Shown: positions 8,476 through 16,034 of the stretch, piece by piece | Numbering within the stretch: the first letter of the stretch is position 1 | Layout: each line of letters opens with the position of its first letter | Source: Mycobacterium sp. GA-1841 | GTDB taxonomy: Bacteria; Actinomycetota; Actinomycetes; Mycobacteriales; Mycobacteriaceae | Direction of reading: 5' to 3' | Length of the DNA: 54,504 bases | Assembly: GCF_001954135.1 (NCBI RefSeq) | Contig: NZ_MBEQ01000089.1 | Span: forward strand, 1-54,504 | Made by a program: the position numbers and the translations under genes | The notes under the pieces: generated by a model | What the model was told of the DNA's origin: nothing | Databases searched by the model: none | Seen by the model: only the letters and a program-made list of their open reading frames with translations

Positions 8476-9357
8476 TCAGCTACGCGCGACGATCACCGGA
8501 ACGGCGGAGGAATGGACGACGGCAGAGCTGACCGACCCCAGCAACATCCCGGTGAATCCGCCTCGGCCCCGGCTGCCGACCACCACCAGTTGCGCCGACT
8601 CGGCCTGCGTCAGCAGTTGACGGGCGGGCCGGTCGGGCATGACCACCCGTCGCACGACGACGTCGGGGTACCGCTCGCCCCACCCGGCGAGCTGTTCGGC
8701 CAGCGCCCGCTCGGCACGCGGCGTCAGATCGTCCCACTTGATGTCGGGGAACTCGAAGTTCACATCGGTCCAGGTATGCACCACGACGAGCTCTACCTTG
8801 CGCCGCGACGCCTCGTCGAACGCGATCTCGGTGGCCAGCTCGGACGCCGGCGATCCGTCGACCCCGACCACCACCGGCGCGGTGGCCGCCGGCGCATCCT
8901 CCGGGATCACCGCTACCGGCCCATGGGCGTGCTGGGCCAGGCTGGAACTCACCGACCCGAGAAGCCGACGCCCCCATTTGCTCAGCCCGCGGGAACCGAC
9001 GACCACCAGATCGGCCCGCCGCGAATATTCGATCAAGGTGGCGACCGCGTGCCCGGGCACTGCCTTGTCGACGATCCGCAGCGGGTGCGCCCCCGACGTC
9101 GCGGTAGTGGCTTCGACGGCGATCCGGCGGGCGGCGTCGAGAACGTCCCGTGCCTGGTCGTCCTGGTACTGCAGATACTCCTCGGGCAGGGCGACATCGA
9201 GCCAGACCGGCGACATCGCCCCGGGCAGTGCATGCATCAGCGTGAGCTCGACACCGCGAAGCTGGGCATCGCGCGCGGCCCAGGCCACCGCTGCATCCGA
9301 CGACGGCGACCCGTCGACGCCGACGACGATTCCGTGCCGGACGTCATGGTCACTCAT
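8476..9357 (-). CDS. Tandem-domain universal stress protein, Rv2623-like
   Basis: 293 residues, two Usp domains (about 1-145 and 155-293). Each has the ATP-binding pattern G-2x-G-9x-G(S/T): GSRGLSKWGRRLLGSVS in the first and GSRGRGGFTGMLLGSVS in the second, and each starts with a VVGVDGSP strand. ASELATEIAFDEASRRKVELV matches the Rv2623 type. An AAGGAG ribosome site lies inside the 3' end of the upstream usp gene, and the two frames overlap by 8 bases, so translation is coupled. Likely role: ATP-dependent stress or dormancy adaptation. Confidence 0.9.
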   Translation of the reverse strand: MSDHDVRHGIVVGVDGSPSSDAAVAWAARDAQLRGVELTLMHALPGAMSPVWLDVALPEEYLQYQDDQARDVLDAARRIAVEATTATSGAHPLRIVDKAVPGHAVATLIEYSRRADLVVVGSRGLSKWGRRLLGSVSSSLAQHAHGPVAVIPEDAPAATAPVVVGVDGSPASELATEIAFDEASRRKVELVVVHTWTDVNFEFPDIKWDDLTPRAERALAEQLAGWGERYPDVVVRRVVMPDRPARQLLTQAESAQLVVVGSRGRGGFTGMLLGSVSSAVVHSSAVPVIVARS

Positions 9358-10255
9358 GCGAATCTCCTTGTGTCAGTGCGCGGCAGATCAGCACCGGAAC
9401 CGGGCTGTGGTGCAACAGGTTCAGGCTCGTCGACCCCAGCAGAACACCGGCCAGCGCGTTGCGGCCGCGGGAGCCGACCACCACCAGTCCGGATTCGGTG
9501 ACGTGCTTGAGCAGCGCCTTGCCGGGTGAATCGGGCTCGACGAAACATTTGGCCGCGACCGCGGGGTGCCGTTTGTTGTGCACATCGACCGCCTCCGTCA
9601 GCGCGGTCAGTTCAGCGGATTCCACACCGTCCCAGTCGATCAGCAGCGGGATGCTGACCCCGGTCTCGGCCGGCGCGGCCAACGACAGCGACCGCACCGC
9701 ATTCAGCGGCAAGCCGAACCGGTCGGCGAATTCGAACGCCATCGCCAACGCCGCCTGCGCGGCGGGGCTGTCATCGACCCCGACGACGACGGGACCGTCG
9801 CCCGGCGCCACCTGATCGCCACGGAAGGCCACCACCGGGCACGCGGCCCGGGTGGCCACCGACAGCGCCGTCGAACCGAGCAGCAGCGCCGCGGCCGGGG
9901 TCACCGTCTTACCGCCGAGAACGATCAGGCGTGCCTGCCGACTGGCCTCGATCAACACCTGATCGGCAGGTTCGTTGAACGAGACCGCGGTCACTTCCAG
10001 CTCGGGGCGTTCGGCGTGAACGGCCTGTTCGGCAGCCTTGAGGAACGCCTGCGCCATGTCCTGCTGATACGACACCATCGCGGCGGTCAGGGCGGCTGCG
10101 GTCTGGGTGAGGTTGCGGCCCAGAGAGGGCAGCGCGTGCACGATGCGCAGCGGCGCGCCGAACCGTTCGGCGAGCGCGCCCGCCCACCGGGCCGCGGCGA
10201 GCGCGCCGTCACTGCCGTCGATTCCAACCACAACCGGAGTGTCCGAGGAAGTCAC
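9350..10255 (-). CDS. Tandem-domain universal stress protein
   Basis: 301 residues, two Usp domains, each opening with VVVGIDGSD or VVVGVDDSP. The C-terminal domain has an intact ATP loop, GSRGRNALAGVLLGSTS. In the N-terminal domain the corresponding loop reads VLGGKTVTPAAALLLGST, so the first G-2x-G is changed and nucleotide binding there may be weak. It is first in the pair and overlaps the next usp gene by 8 bases. The start at 10255 gives the MTSSDTPVVVGIDGSDG terminus typical of mycobacterial homologues. Confidence 0.9.
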   Translation of the reverse strand: MTSSDTPVVVGIDGSDGALAAARWAGALAERFGAPLRIVHALPSLGRNLTQTAAALTAAMVSYQQDMAQAFLKAAEQAVHAERPELEVTAVSFNEPADQVLIEASRQARLIVLGGKTVTPAAALLLGSTALSVATRAACPVVAFRGDQVAPGDGPVVVGVDDSPAAQAALAMAFEFADRFGLPLNAVRSLSLAAPAETGVSIPLLIDWDGVESAELTALTEAVDVHNKRHPAVAAKCFVEPDSPGKALLKHVTESGLVVVGSRGRNALAGVLLGSTSLNLLHHSPVPVLICRALTQGDSHE

Positions 10256-10315
10256 ACCTTCATCGTGGCCGCTGCGCGCCGCGATGGCCAGGGACCAAAG
10301 ACTCTCGGTGCCGAT

Positions 10316-11398
10316 CTAGGCCCAGCCGATGTCGTCGATGCTGGTGCTCGTCTGCGGTGGCTGACCGGGTGTGCCGGTTGCTGTCCGCGAGAACCGCGGG
10401 GCCGGCGCGGCCTGGGCCACACCGTCGACCGACACCAGCGTCGAGCGGGCCAGCAGATGCTCGCTCTCGGCAGCCTCACCCCAGGTGAGCACAGGCGTCA
10501 CGCAGGCATCGGTACCGGCGAAGATCTCCGTCCACTCCTGGCGGGTCTTGGTGGCAAACCGCTCGGTGAAGATGTCGCGCAGCTCGTCATACCGGGCCAA
10601 CTCGAACTGCCCGGGGATCGCGGCGGCGTCCAATCCGAGCCCGGCGACCAGCTGCGCGAAGAACTGCGGTTCGATCGCACCGACCGCCATGTAGCCGCCG
10701 TCGGAGGTCTCATAGGTGCGGTAATACGGGGCGCCGCCGTCGAGCAGGAACGACTCGCGCTCGTCGCGCAACACACCGGTGGCCCGCATGGTCCACATCA
10801 TCTGCGACAGCATGCTGACCCCGTCGACCATGGCCGCGTCGATCACCTGCCCCACACCCGAGCGTTCCCGCTCATACAGGGCGGTGGCGATGCCGATGAC
10901 GACGAGCATCGAACCGCCGCCGAAATCGGCGACCAGGTTCAGCGGCGCCACCGGCGGGCGGTCGCGGTATCCGATCGCCGACAGCGCCCCGGTCTGCGAC
11001 AGGTAGTTGATGTCATGGCCGGCCGTGGTGGCCAACGGACCGTCCTGACCCCAGCCGGTGATGCGGGCGAAGATCAACCGCGGGTTGACCGCCTCGCACT
11101 CGGCCGGACCGATGCCCAGCCGTTCGCAGGTGCCGGGCCGGAAACAGTCAAGCAGCACATCGGCTTTGGCGACCAGCTCCAGCAACTTGCCCGGCTCGGC
11201 CTTGACGTCCAGGTCGACGATCCGCTTGCCCCGGTGCAGGAGGTCGACGTTCTCGGCCGGCATCGTCAGGCCGCCCGGGCGACGCACACGGACCACGTCG
11301 GCGCCCAGGTCCGACAACATCATCGCGGCGTGCGGCCCGGGGCCGATGCCACCGAGTTCGATCACGCGCACTCCGGCCAGGGGTCCCGTCTTCGTCAT
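10316..11398 (-). CDS. far: CoA-transferase family III protein, fatty-acid-CoA racemase type (Far/AMACR-like)
   Basis: 360 residues if started at ATG 11398 (MTKTGPLAGVRVIELGG); the frame stays open further upstream but homologues start here. Family features include IGPGPHAAMMLSDLGADVVRV, the KAEPGKLLELVAKADVLLDCFRPG segment, the GWGQDGP loop and the catalytic-region GHDINYLSQTGALSAIG with His and Asp. It is the equivalent of Rv0855, placed beside SRPBCC genes as in M. tuberculosis. It probably inverts 2-methylacyl-CoA stereochemistry before beta-oxidation of branched chains or sterol side chains, which fits the nearby fadAB. Confidence 0.9.
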   Translation of the reverse strand: MTKTGPLAGVRVIELGGIGPGPHAAMMLSDLGADVVRVRRPGGLTMPAENVDLLHRGKRIVDLDVKAEPGKLLELVAKADVLLDCFRPGTCERLGIGPAECEAVNPRLIFARITGWGQDGPLATTAGHDINYLSQTGALSAIGYRDRPPVAPLNLVADFGGGSMLVVIGIATALYERERSGVGQVIDAAMVDGVSMLSQMMWTMRATGVLRDERESFLLDGGAPYYRTYETSDGGYMAVGAIEPQFFAQLVAGLGLDAAAIPGQFELARYDELRDIFTERFATKTRQEWTEIFAGTDACVTPVLTWGEAAESEHLLARSTLVSVDGVAQAAPAPRFSRTATGTPGQPPQTSTSIDDIGWA

Positions 11399-11420
11399 GG
11401 GAGGCACCCTAACCGGCGGG

Positions 11421-11861
11421 CTAACCCTTCTTGACCTTGAGCACCTGCTTGCGCAAGCCTTCGGTGGCGGTCTCCACGCCACCCTTCATGGTTCGCTTCA
11501 GAATGAAGCCGGGCAGCGGCACCGACAGGTCGATCGAGATGTCGAACCGGACCTTGGTCTTGGCTCCGTCGGGAGTCAAGGTGTAGCTGGCGTCCTGAGC
11601 CTTGAGCTGGCCGGCGCTCACCAACGTCCAGCTGACCTTGTTTTCGCCCCAGGTGTATTCGATCACCTGTTCATCGGTCAGCCCGGCGGCCTTCACCGTC
11701 ATCTTCACGCGCTTGGGCCGGCCGTCGTCGTAGGTCTCGAGGATCTCGGCGCGCTGGTACTGCGGCGACCAGCTGGGCGTGGCCTCGACGTCGGCGACGA
11801 CGTCGAGGACCTCCTGCGGCGTCGCCTCGATCACTACTTCACGGGAATCACTGGTTGCCAT
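11421..11861 (-). CDS. SRPBCC (START-like) family protein, Rv0854 type
   Basis: 146 residues, paralogous to the 7991-8434 protein: shared patterns are REVVIEATPQEVLDVVADVE, PSWSPQYQRAEILETYDDGRP, the VKMTVKAAGLTDEQVIEYTWGE run and KVRFDISIDLSVPLPGFILKR. It lies 22 bases upstream of the far start on the same strand and is probably cotranscribed with it. A small hydrophobic-ligand binding protein is likely; no enzyme activity is implied by the sequence. Confidence 0.86.
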   Translation of the reverse strand: MATSDSREVVIEATPQEVLDVVADVEATPSWSPQYQRAEILETYDDGRPKRVKMTVKAAGLTDEQVIEYTWGENKVSWTLVSAGQLKAQDASYTLTPDGAKTKVRFDISIDLSVPLPGFILKRTMKGGVETATEGLRKQVLKVKKG

Positions 11862-11870
11862 ACCGGGAGA

Positions 11871-12218
11871 TTACTCGGCCAGCACGGCCCTGGCGGCGTT
11901 ATAACCCGGGATGAAGGTGATGCCCGGGCCACCGTGGCACCCAGCGCTGGTCAGGTACAGCCCGCCGATCGGAATCGGCTGGCCGACATAGTCTTTGGGC
12001 CCTGGCCGGCTGGGCCCCATCTGCTCGGGATGGACCAGGCCGTGGCAGTAGTCACCGCCGGGCGCACCGAACATGGTGCCCATGTGCCGCGGGGTGAACG
12101 TGGTGTGCCGGATGATCCGGCGCTCGAAATCCGGTGCCACCCGCGCGATCTTCTCGATGACACGCCGGCAAATCTCGGCCTTCGCCAATGTCATTCTGCT
12201 GCCGCTGTTTACGATCAT
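11871..12218 (-). pseudogene. C-terminal remnant of a phytoene-desaturase-like FAD oxidoreductase
   Basis: About 115 codons that match only the last fifth of CrtI/desaturase-like FAD-dependent oxidoreductases (normally about 500 residues). GLYLTSAGCHGGPGITFIPGYNAARAVL is the conserved C-terminal FAD-contact segment, preceded by a helix ERRIIRHTTFTPRHMG and the substrate-side block around HGLVHPEQMG. No FAD-binding GxGxxG part exists upstream; the frame runs back only into the stop codon of the tetR gene at 12237. The remainder was probably lost by deletion. It is unlikely to be functional. Confidence 0.75.
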
Positions 12219-12236
12219 CGACGGGATGCGGCGCGG

Positions 12237-12854
12237 TCAGGTGAGCGGCGTCAGCATCGCAGTGCAGGCCAGCACGGCGTCCTCGGTGATCTCTCCGATC
12301 TGCCCACCGCTCTCCACGGTGATCGCCGTGAGCTCCCGCAATCCACCCAGCATCATGATGGTGCGCCGGCGCGAGATCTCCACCCCGGCCGAGCGGAACG
12401 CCTCGGTGCTCGTCATCGCCTGCACCAAGGCGATGAACTTCTCCATCGACTCGCGTTGCAGCGCCCGCGCGGCAGCCCCCAGAGTCGGCAGATCACGGAT
12501 CCAGGCCACCATCAGTTCAGGGTGGGCCTGGTAGGAGCCGATCCACGCCTCGACCGCCTGGCGCACCTGCGCCTGCCACGACGCCTGCTGGTCGACCGCG
12601 CCGCCGATCTCACGCACATGCTTGGCGTTGACACTGGTCAACAGGGCCACAAAGCAGTCCTCACGGCTGGCGAACTGCTCATAGAAGGTGCGCCGAGAAG
12701 TCTTCGCCCGTCGCACGATATCGGCCACCGTGGTGTTCTGGTAGCCGACCTCGATGATCGATTCGATCAGGGCGTTGAGCAGGCGTGATCGGAATTCACT
12801 CTTGTCGGTCGCAGCGCCCTTCTCGGGCACAGCAGCGGTGGTGGAACTGTTCAT
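12237..12854 (-). CDS. TetR/AcrR family transcriptional regulator
   Basis: 205 residues from ATG 12854 (MNSSTTAAVPEKG). An N-terminal helix-turn-helix spans about 25-70: LLNALIESIIEVGYQNTTV, ADIVRRAKTSRRTFYEQF. A typical all-helical ligand domain follows. The ATG at 12854 has an AGGCCGAG-like ribosome site; an in-frame ATG at 12866 is an alternative, and a longer frame to 12989 would run into the small exported gene at 12878-13138 and is not believed. The ligand and targets are unknown; the oxidoreductase remnant directly downstream may once have been its partner. Confidence 0.9.
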   Translation of the reverse strand: MNSSTTAAVPEKGAATDKSEFRSRLLNALIESIIEVGYQNTTVADIVRRAKTSRRTFYEQFASREDCFVALLTSVNAKHVREIGGAVDQQASWQAQVRQAVEAWIGSYQAHPELMVAWIRDLPTLGAAARALQRESMEKFIALVQAMTSTEAFRSAGVEISRRRTIMMLGGLRELTAITVESGGQIGEITEDAVLACTAMLTPLT

Positions 12855-12877
12855 CTCGGCCTGCATCGTAATGCCGG

Positions 12878-13138
12878 TCAGCGCCGCACAGTGGGGCTGT
12901 GTCCGAAGCTCGAGCGCGCTTCGGAATTGGCACTGGGCGGATGGTTCTGCCGAAAACTCAGGCATACACCCAGGCCTCCGCCGACGCACGGCACACCGTT
13001 GACCGTGGGTACCGGCCCACCGGAACGATTACCGGTCGGATCGAACGGCTCCGGTTGGGCGGTGGCCACCGGGGCCAGGGCGACGGCCGCGGCGCAGCAC
13101 CCGGCGAGCAATCGGGAGAGCCGATTTGCCTTACGCAT
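12878..13138 (-). CDS. Small exported protein of unknown function
   Basis: 86 residues starting at ATG 13138 (MRKANRLSRLLAGC). Residues 1-27 form a clear signal peptide: basic start, then a hydrophobic run ending VATAQ with an A-x-A cleavage site. The mature part of about 59 residues has PVPTVNGVPCVGGGLGVCL, where two cysteines eight residues apart probably form a disulfide, followed by a disordered tail. The pattern resembles small secreted mycobacterial proteins, but no function is known to me. It fits exactly between the YdcF-like gene and tetR. The ribosome site is weak. Confidence 0.6.
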   Translation of the reverse strand: MRKANRLSRLLAGCCAAAVALAPVATAQPEPFDPTGNRSGGPVPTVNGVPCVGGGLGVCLSFRQNHPPSANSEARSSFGHSPTVRR

Positions 13139-13185
13139 CGTCGTCACACTTTCGTCCAAACAACATCCAGCGTAGTCGCCGACAC

Positions 13186-13779
13186 TCAACCGATCGGCGT
13201 CAACGGACTCAACACATCGCGGACGAACTGGGCGATGTTCACCGATGGGTTGCCGTCCGGGAAGCTCACCGTGGCCAGCACGTTGCCGCCCGCATCGGCG
13301 AAGTTCTGATCGGCGCGACCCTGATGGGTCGAGGACGTCACCACGATGATGCCCGTGGCACCGGCCTTCTTCGCCAACGGAACCGAGAACTGTGCGTTCT
13401 GAACCGTGCTGTTGGCCCGGTCCTCGACGATGATCCGGTTGGCCGGAAAGCCGAGCATGAGAAGGAGATTGCGCATCTGAGCGGCCTCGCTCCGGCCGTT
13501 CTGCGGGTTGCCGCCGGTGACGATGACCGGGGCCTGCGGGAACGCCTGGGCGATCGCCAGGCCGGTGAGCACGCGGTGATACAAAATCGCACGCATCGAA
13601 CCGTCGGGCTTGAGCCCGTAGCCGAGGATGACGATCGCAGGCTTGGTGAAGTCCTTTCCGGCCACCGGCGGGGCGGCCTGGGCGATCGCCGGGGTCACCC
13701 CACCACACGCCACCGTCAGCGCCAGCATGGTGGCCGCCAACGCTCGGCGCACAGCTTCACCCCCAACAAATTGCGACAC
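13186..13779 (-). CDS. Exported YdcF/SanA-like (DUF218) protein
   Basis: 197 residues. A signal peptide is visible (ALAATMLALTVACGGVTPAIAQA), so the domain acts outside the membrane. The DUF218 pattern is complete: AIVILGYGLKPDGSM, RVLTGLAIAQAFPQAPVIVTGG, GRSEAAQMRNLLLMLGFPANRIIVEDRANSTVQNA and VTSSTHQGRA. DUF218 proteins have a nucleotide-binding-like fold and are linked to envelope integrity and vancomycin tolerance in SanA. The biochemical activity is unknown. A Cys in the leader (ACGG) leaves a lipoprotein possible, but the context lacks a clean lipobox. Confidence 0.85.
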   Translation of the reverse strand: MSQFVGGEAVRRALAATMLALTVACGGVTPAIAQAAPPVAGKDFTKPAIVILGYGLKPDGSMRAILYHRVLTGLAIAQAFPQAPVIVTGGNPQNGRSEAAQMRNLLLMLGFPANRIIVEDRANSTVQNAQFSVPLAKKAGATGIIVVTSSTHQGRADQNFADAGGNVLATVSFPDGNPSVNIAQFVRDVLSPLTPIG

Positions 13780-14048
13780 GCGTGATTATCGATGCTTCTG
13801 AGGGCGATGTTACAGATAAGGTCCACGAGGCGCAGTGTGTCTACTGTGACATCGCGCTGTTCCGGGCCTCGTACTGCGCGACTTCCTCATGCAACCGCCA
13901 TGGCAGCCTCACCGACTTCTGTCTTCCGCCGTGCACGCTGGCTGATCCAGCCGGGCCGACAACCACCCGACCCGTCTGAAACTTGTGACCGGTAACCGGC
14001 ACAGCCGCGGCACGGTGATCTGGACCGAACACCAGGGAGGTGACTGTG

Positions 14049-14954
14049 ATGTCGATCGAGAAGCTCATCGATTGGTACGCGTCGGCGATGTCCGATGCGG
14101 GATACGGCTATCTGGCCGGGTTGGCCGCGGCAATGATCTTCGCGGTGATCTGGCGGATCGTGATGACGCCGCGCAAGCCTGCGGTGACCGAACCGCTGAA
14201 CCCGACCGAGCTGGCCTTCCTACGCTCGAACATCGCCCCGGTGGTCACCGCCCTGGCCGGCCTGCGCGCCAGTGGCCGGATCACCGGAAACCGGCGGGTG
14301 GACCCGGCGGTGAAGTCCCAGGAGGCCGATCCGTTCGCCGAGCGGGTGCTGGCCCGGGCTGCCACCGATCCGGAGCACACGGTGCCGGGCCTGTTCGCCG
14401 ACTCCGAAAACGACCTGGCTGCCCTGGAACAGCACCTGAGCGACCGCGGTCTGGTGCGGAGCTCTGCCGAACGAGCCCGCATGCGATGGGGCACAGCACC
14501 TTTGATCGCCGTCCTGGCAGTCGGCGTGGGCTACGCCATCTACCTGGGACCCTCGCTGTCCGAGCAACCTCGCCTGGCGGTGACGTTCGCCGCGGTGGTG
14601 GTCACCACCGTGTTGTGCGCGACGCTCGTGCTTCCGCACCTGCTCGAGGTGAATCGGTTGACCCGTGCGGGTCGTAAGCTGCTGGCCGCCAGGCAGCTTG
14701 AGCTGCGTTACCTCGATCCGGCAAAGCGCCCCGCGTTCGAGACCTACGGTCCGGTCGGGGTGGCGTTGTCCGCCGCCCTGTTCGGCACCGGCGCGCTGTG
14801 GGCGATCGACGGTGACTACTCGAGCTCTGTGGAACTTGCCGGCGGCGATTCCGGCGGCGGCGACGGCGGTGGCTGCGGGGCCTCTTGCGGCGGCGACGGC
14901 GGCGGTGGTGGTGGTTGCGGAGGATGCGGCGGTTGTGGTGGGTGCGGCGGATGA
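14049..14954 (+). CDS. TIGR04222-like membrane protein with Gly/Cys-rich C-terminal tail; candidate substrate of the DUF692 enzyme
   Basis: 301 residues from ATG 14049, 8 bases after an AGGGAGG ribosome site. Hydrophobic helices lie near 18-38, 150-168 and 177-197, with a shorter one at 236-252. The soluble loop (50-140) has NPTELAFLRS and a helical QHLSDRGLVRS part. From about 265 the protein becomes almost only Gly with cysteines at 276, 280, 290, 293, 296 and 299, ending in four C-G-G units. The family is known for such near-uncomplex tails. The stop overlaps the start of the DUF692 gene (ATGA), so the two are translated together. I infer that the tail is modified or binds metal. It is not a normal transporter. 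Confidence 0.85.
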   Translation: MSIEKLIDWYASAMSDAGYGYLAGLAAAMIFAVIWRIVMTPRKPAVTEPLNPTELAFLRSNIAPVVTALAGLRASGRITGNRRVDPAVKSQEADPFAERVLARAATDPEHTVPGLFADSENDLAALEQHLSDRGLVRSSAERARMRWGTAPLIAVLAVGVGYAIYLGPSLSEQPRLAVTFAAVVVTTVLCATLVLPHLLEVNRLTRAGRKLLAARQLELRYLDPAKRPAFETYGPVGVALSAALFGTGALWAIDGDYSSSVELAGGDSGGGDGGGCGASCGGDGGGGGGCGGCGGCGGCGG

Positions 14955-15814
14955 CCACGGACCGCGCCGTGCCCGCACTGGGCGACCTGGGCCTGGGCTG
15001 GCGCCGCGAGATCGCCGGCGTGATCGCCGATTTGACGCCCGGGTTCTGTGAGGTGATCGCCGAATCGGTGCCGGTGCGGCGCGGCCGGGCCCGACCGGAG
15101 CCGATGCTCACGGACCTGGCGGCCGCCGGCGTCCCGGTGATCCCGCATGGGGTGGCGCTGTCGTTGGGTGGCGTGGAGGCGCTGCAACCGGCCCGGGTCC
15201 GCCGGTTGGCGGCGTGCGCACAGGCGCTGGGGTCGCCACTGGTCAGCGAGCACGTCGCGTTCGTCCGCGCCGGCGGCATCGAGGCGGGCCACCTGCTGCC
15301 GGTCCCCCGCACCCACGAAGCGCTGGATGTGTTGGCGCGCAACATCCAATGTGTCACCGACCAGCTGCCGGTGCCGTTGGCGGTGGAGAACATTGCCTCG
15401 TTCGTGGAGTGGCCGGAATCGGATCTCAGCGAGTCGGAGTTCCTCACCGAACTGGTCGAACGCACCGGGGCGCTCCTGGTGCTCGATGTGGCGAATGTCT
15501 ATGCCAATGCCCGCAATCGGGGTCTGGACCCGCAACGGGAACTGGCCCGGCTACCGATCGAGCGGGTGGCCTACAGCCACGTCGCGGGCGGACGCGACGG
15601 CGAGGATTTCTACCACGACACCCACACCAACCGGACACCTGCCGAAGTGCTCGAGCTGGTCACCGCATTACGTGAGCGGGTGGATACGCCGTTCATGCTG
15701 GAGCGTGACGGCCGCTACCCACCGGCCGCAGAACTGTTCGACGAGCTGGATGCGATCGCCGCGGCCGCGGGGACCGCACCGATCACGACCTGGGCACGGA
15801 AGGCATGGACATGA
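14951..15814 (+). CDS. DUF692 / MNIO (multinuclear non-heme iron oxidative) enzyme
   Basis: 287 residues with a TIM-barrel DUF692 layout. Conserved metal-ligand positions are all filled: Glu38, His66 (IPHGVALSLGG), Glu100-His101 (SEHVAF), Glu146-Asn147 (AVENIASF), Asp179 and Asn182 (VLDVANVYANA), His210 (YSHVAGG), Asp223 and His225 (HDTHT) and Glu251 (MLERDG). Members such as MbnB, TglH, ChrH and BufB use two or three irons to modify Cys residues in ribosomal peptides, usually with a partner protein. The gene overlaps the Gly/Cys-tailed protein upstream and the 61-residue protein downstream by ATGA. The target is most likely the Cys tail of the neighbour (inference). Confidence 0.9.
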   Translation: MTTDRAVPALGDLGLGWRREIAGVIADLTPGFCEVIAESVPVRRGRARPEPMLTDLAAAGVPVIPHGVALSLGGVEALQPARVRRLAACAQALGSPLVSEHVAFVRAGGIEAGHLLPVPRTHEALDVLARNIQCVTDQLPVPLAVENIASFVEWPESDLSESEFLTELVERTGALLVLDVANVYANARNRGLDPQRELARLPIERVAYSHVAGGRDGEDFYHDTHTNRTPAEVLELVTALRERVDTPFMLERDGRYPPAAELFDELDAIAAAAGTAPITTWARKAWT

Positions 15815-15996
15815 CCGACTCCTTGGCTCAGCGACAGGAGGCCCTTGTGCGGGCGTTGGTGGCCGGCGGCCCGGTGCCGTCGGGCTTCGATCCGGTCGCG
15901 GTGGCCGCGGCCGGCGAGGTGTGCCGGCACAAACGTGACGCACATGCCGGCGTCGAGACACGACGGACCCGCTGGTGGCGGTGGGTAGGGCGGTGA
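15811..15996 (+). CDS. Small SCO6045-like partner protein of the DUF692 enzyme
   Basis: 61 residues from ATG 15811, whose ATGA overlaps the DUF692 stop. The core QRQEALVRALVAGGPVPSGF, then DPVAVAAAGEVCRHKR, matches the pattern of the extra C-terminal domain that follows DUF692 in SCO6045-type proteins: a short helix, a GGP-x-P-x-GFD turn and a second helix ending in KR. Here it is a separate gene. By analogy with MbnC, TglI and BufC it may present the substrate to the enzyme; this is inference. The C-terminus is very basic (RRTRWWRWVGR) and may sit at the membrane near the tailed protein. Confidence 0.7.
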   Translation: MTDSLAQRQEALVRALVAGGPVPSGFDPVAVAAAGEVCRHKRDAHAGVETRRTRWWRWVGR

Positions 15997-16034
15997 AACA
16001 CCGAGCGGTCCGACCAGCGTGACACGATGGTGAG

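Noticed and set aside
10288..10308. A DosR-like box upstream of the universal stress genes
   Set aside because: GGGAC...GTCCC-type half-site is present, but only about 11 of 20 consensus positions match; not enough to claim DosR control.
13841..14068. Minus-strand ORF of 75 codons ending in KSVRLPWRLHEEVAQYEARN, antitoxin-like
   Set aside because: It crosses the ribosome site and start of the TIGR04222-like gene on the other strand, its first half looks like random translation, and no toxin is next to it.
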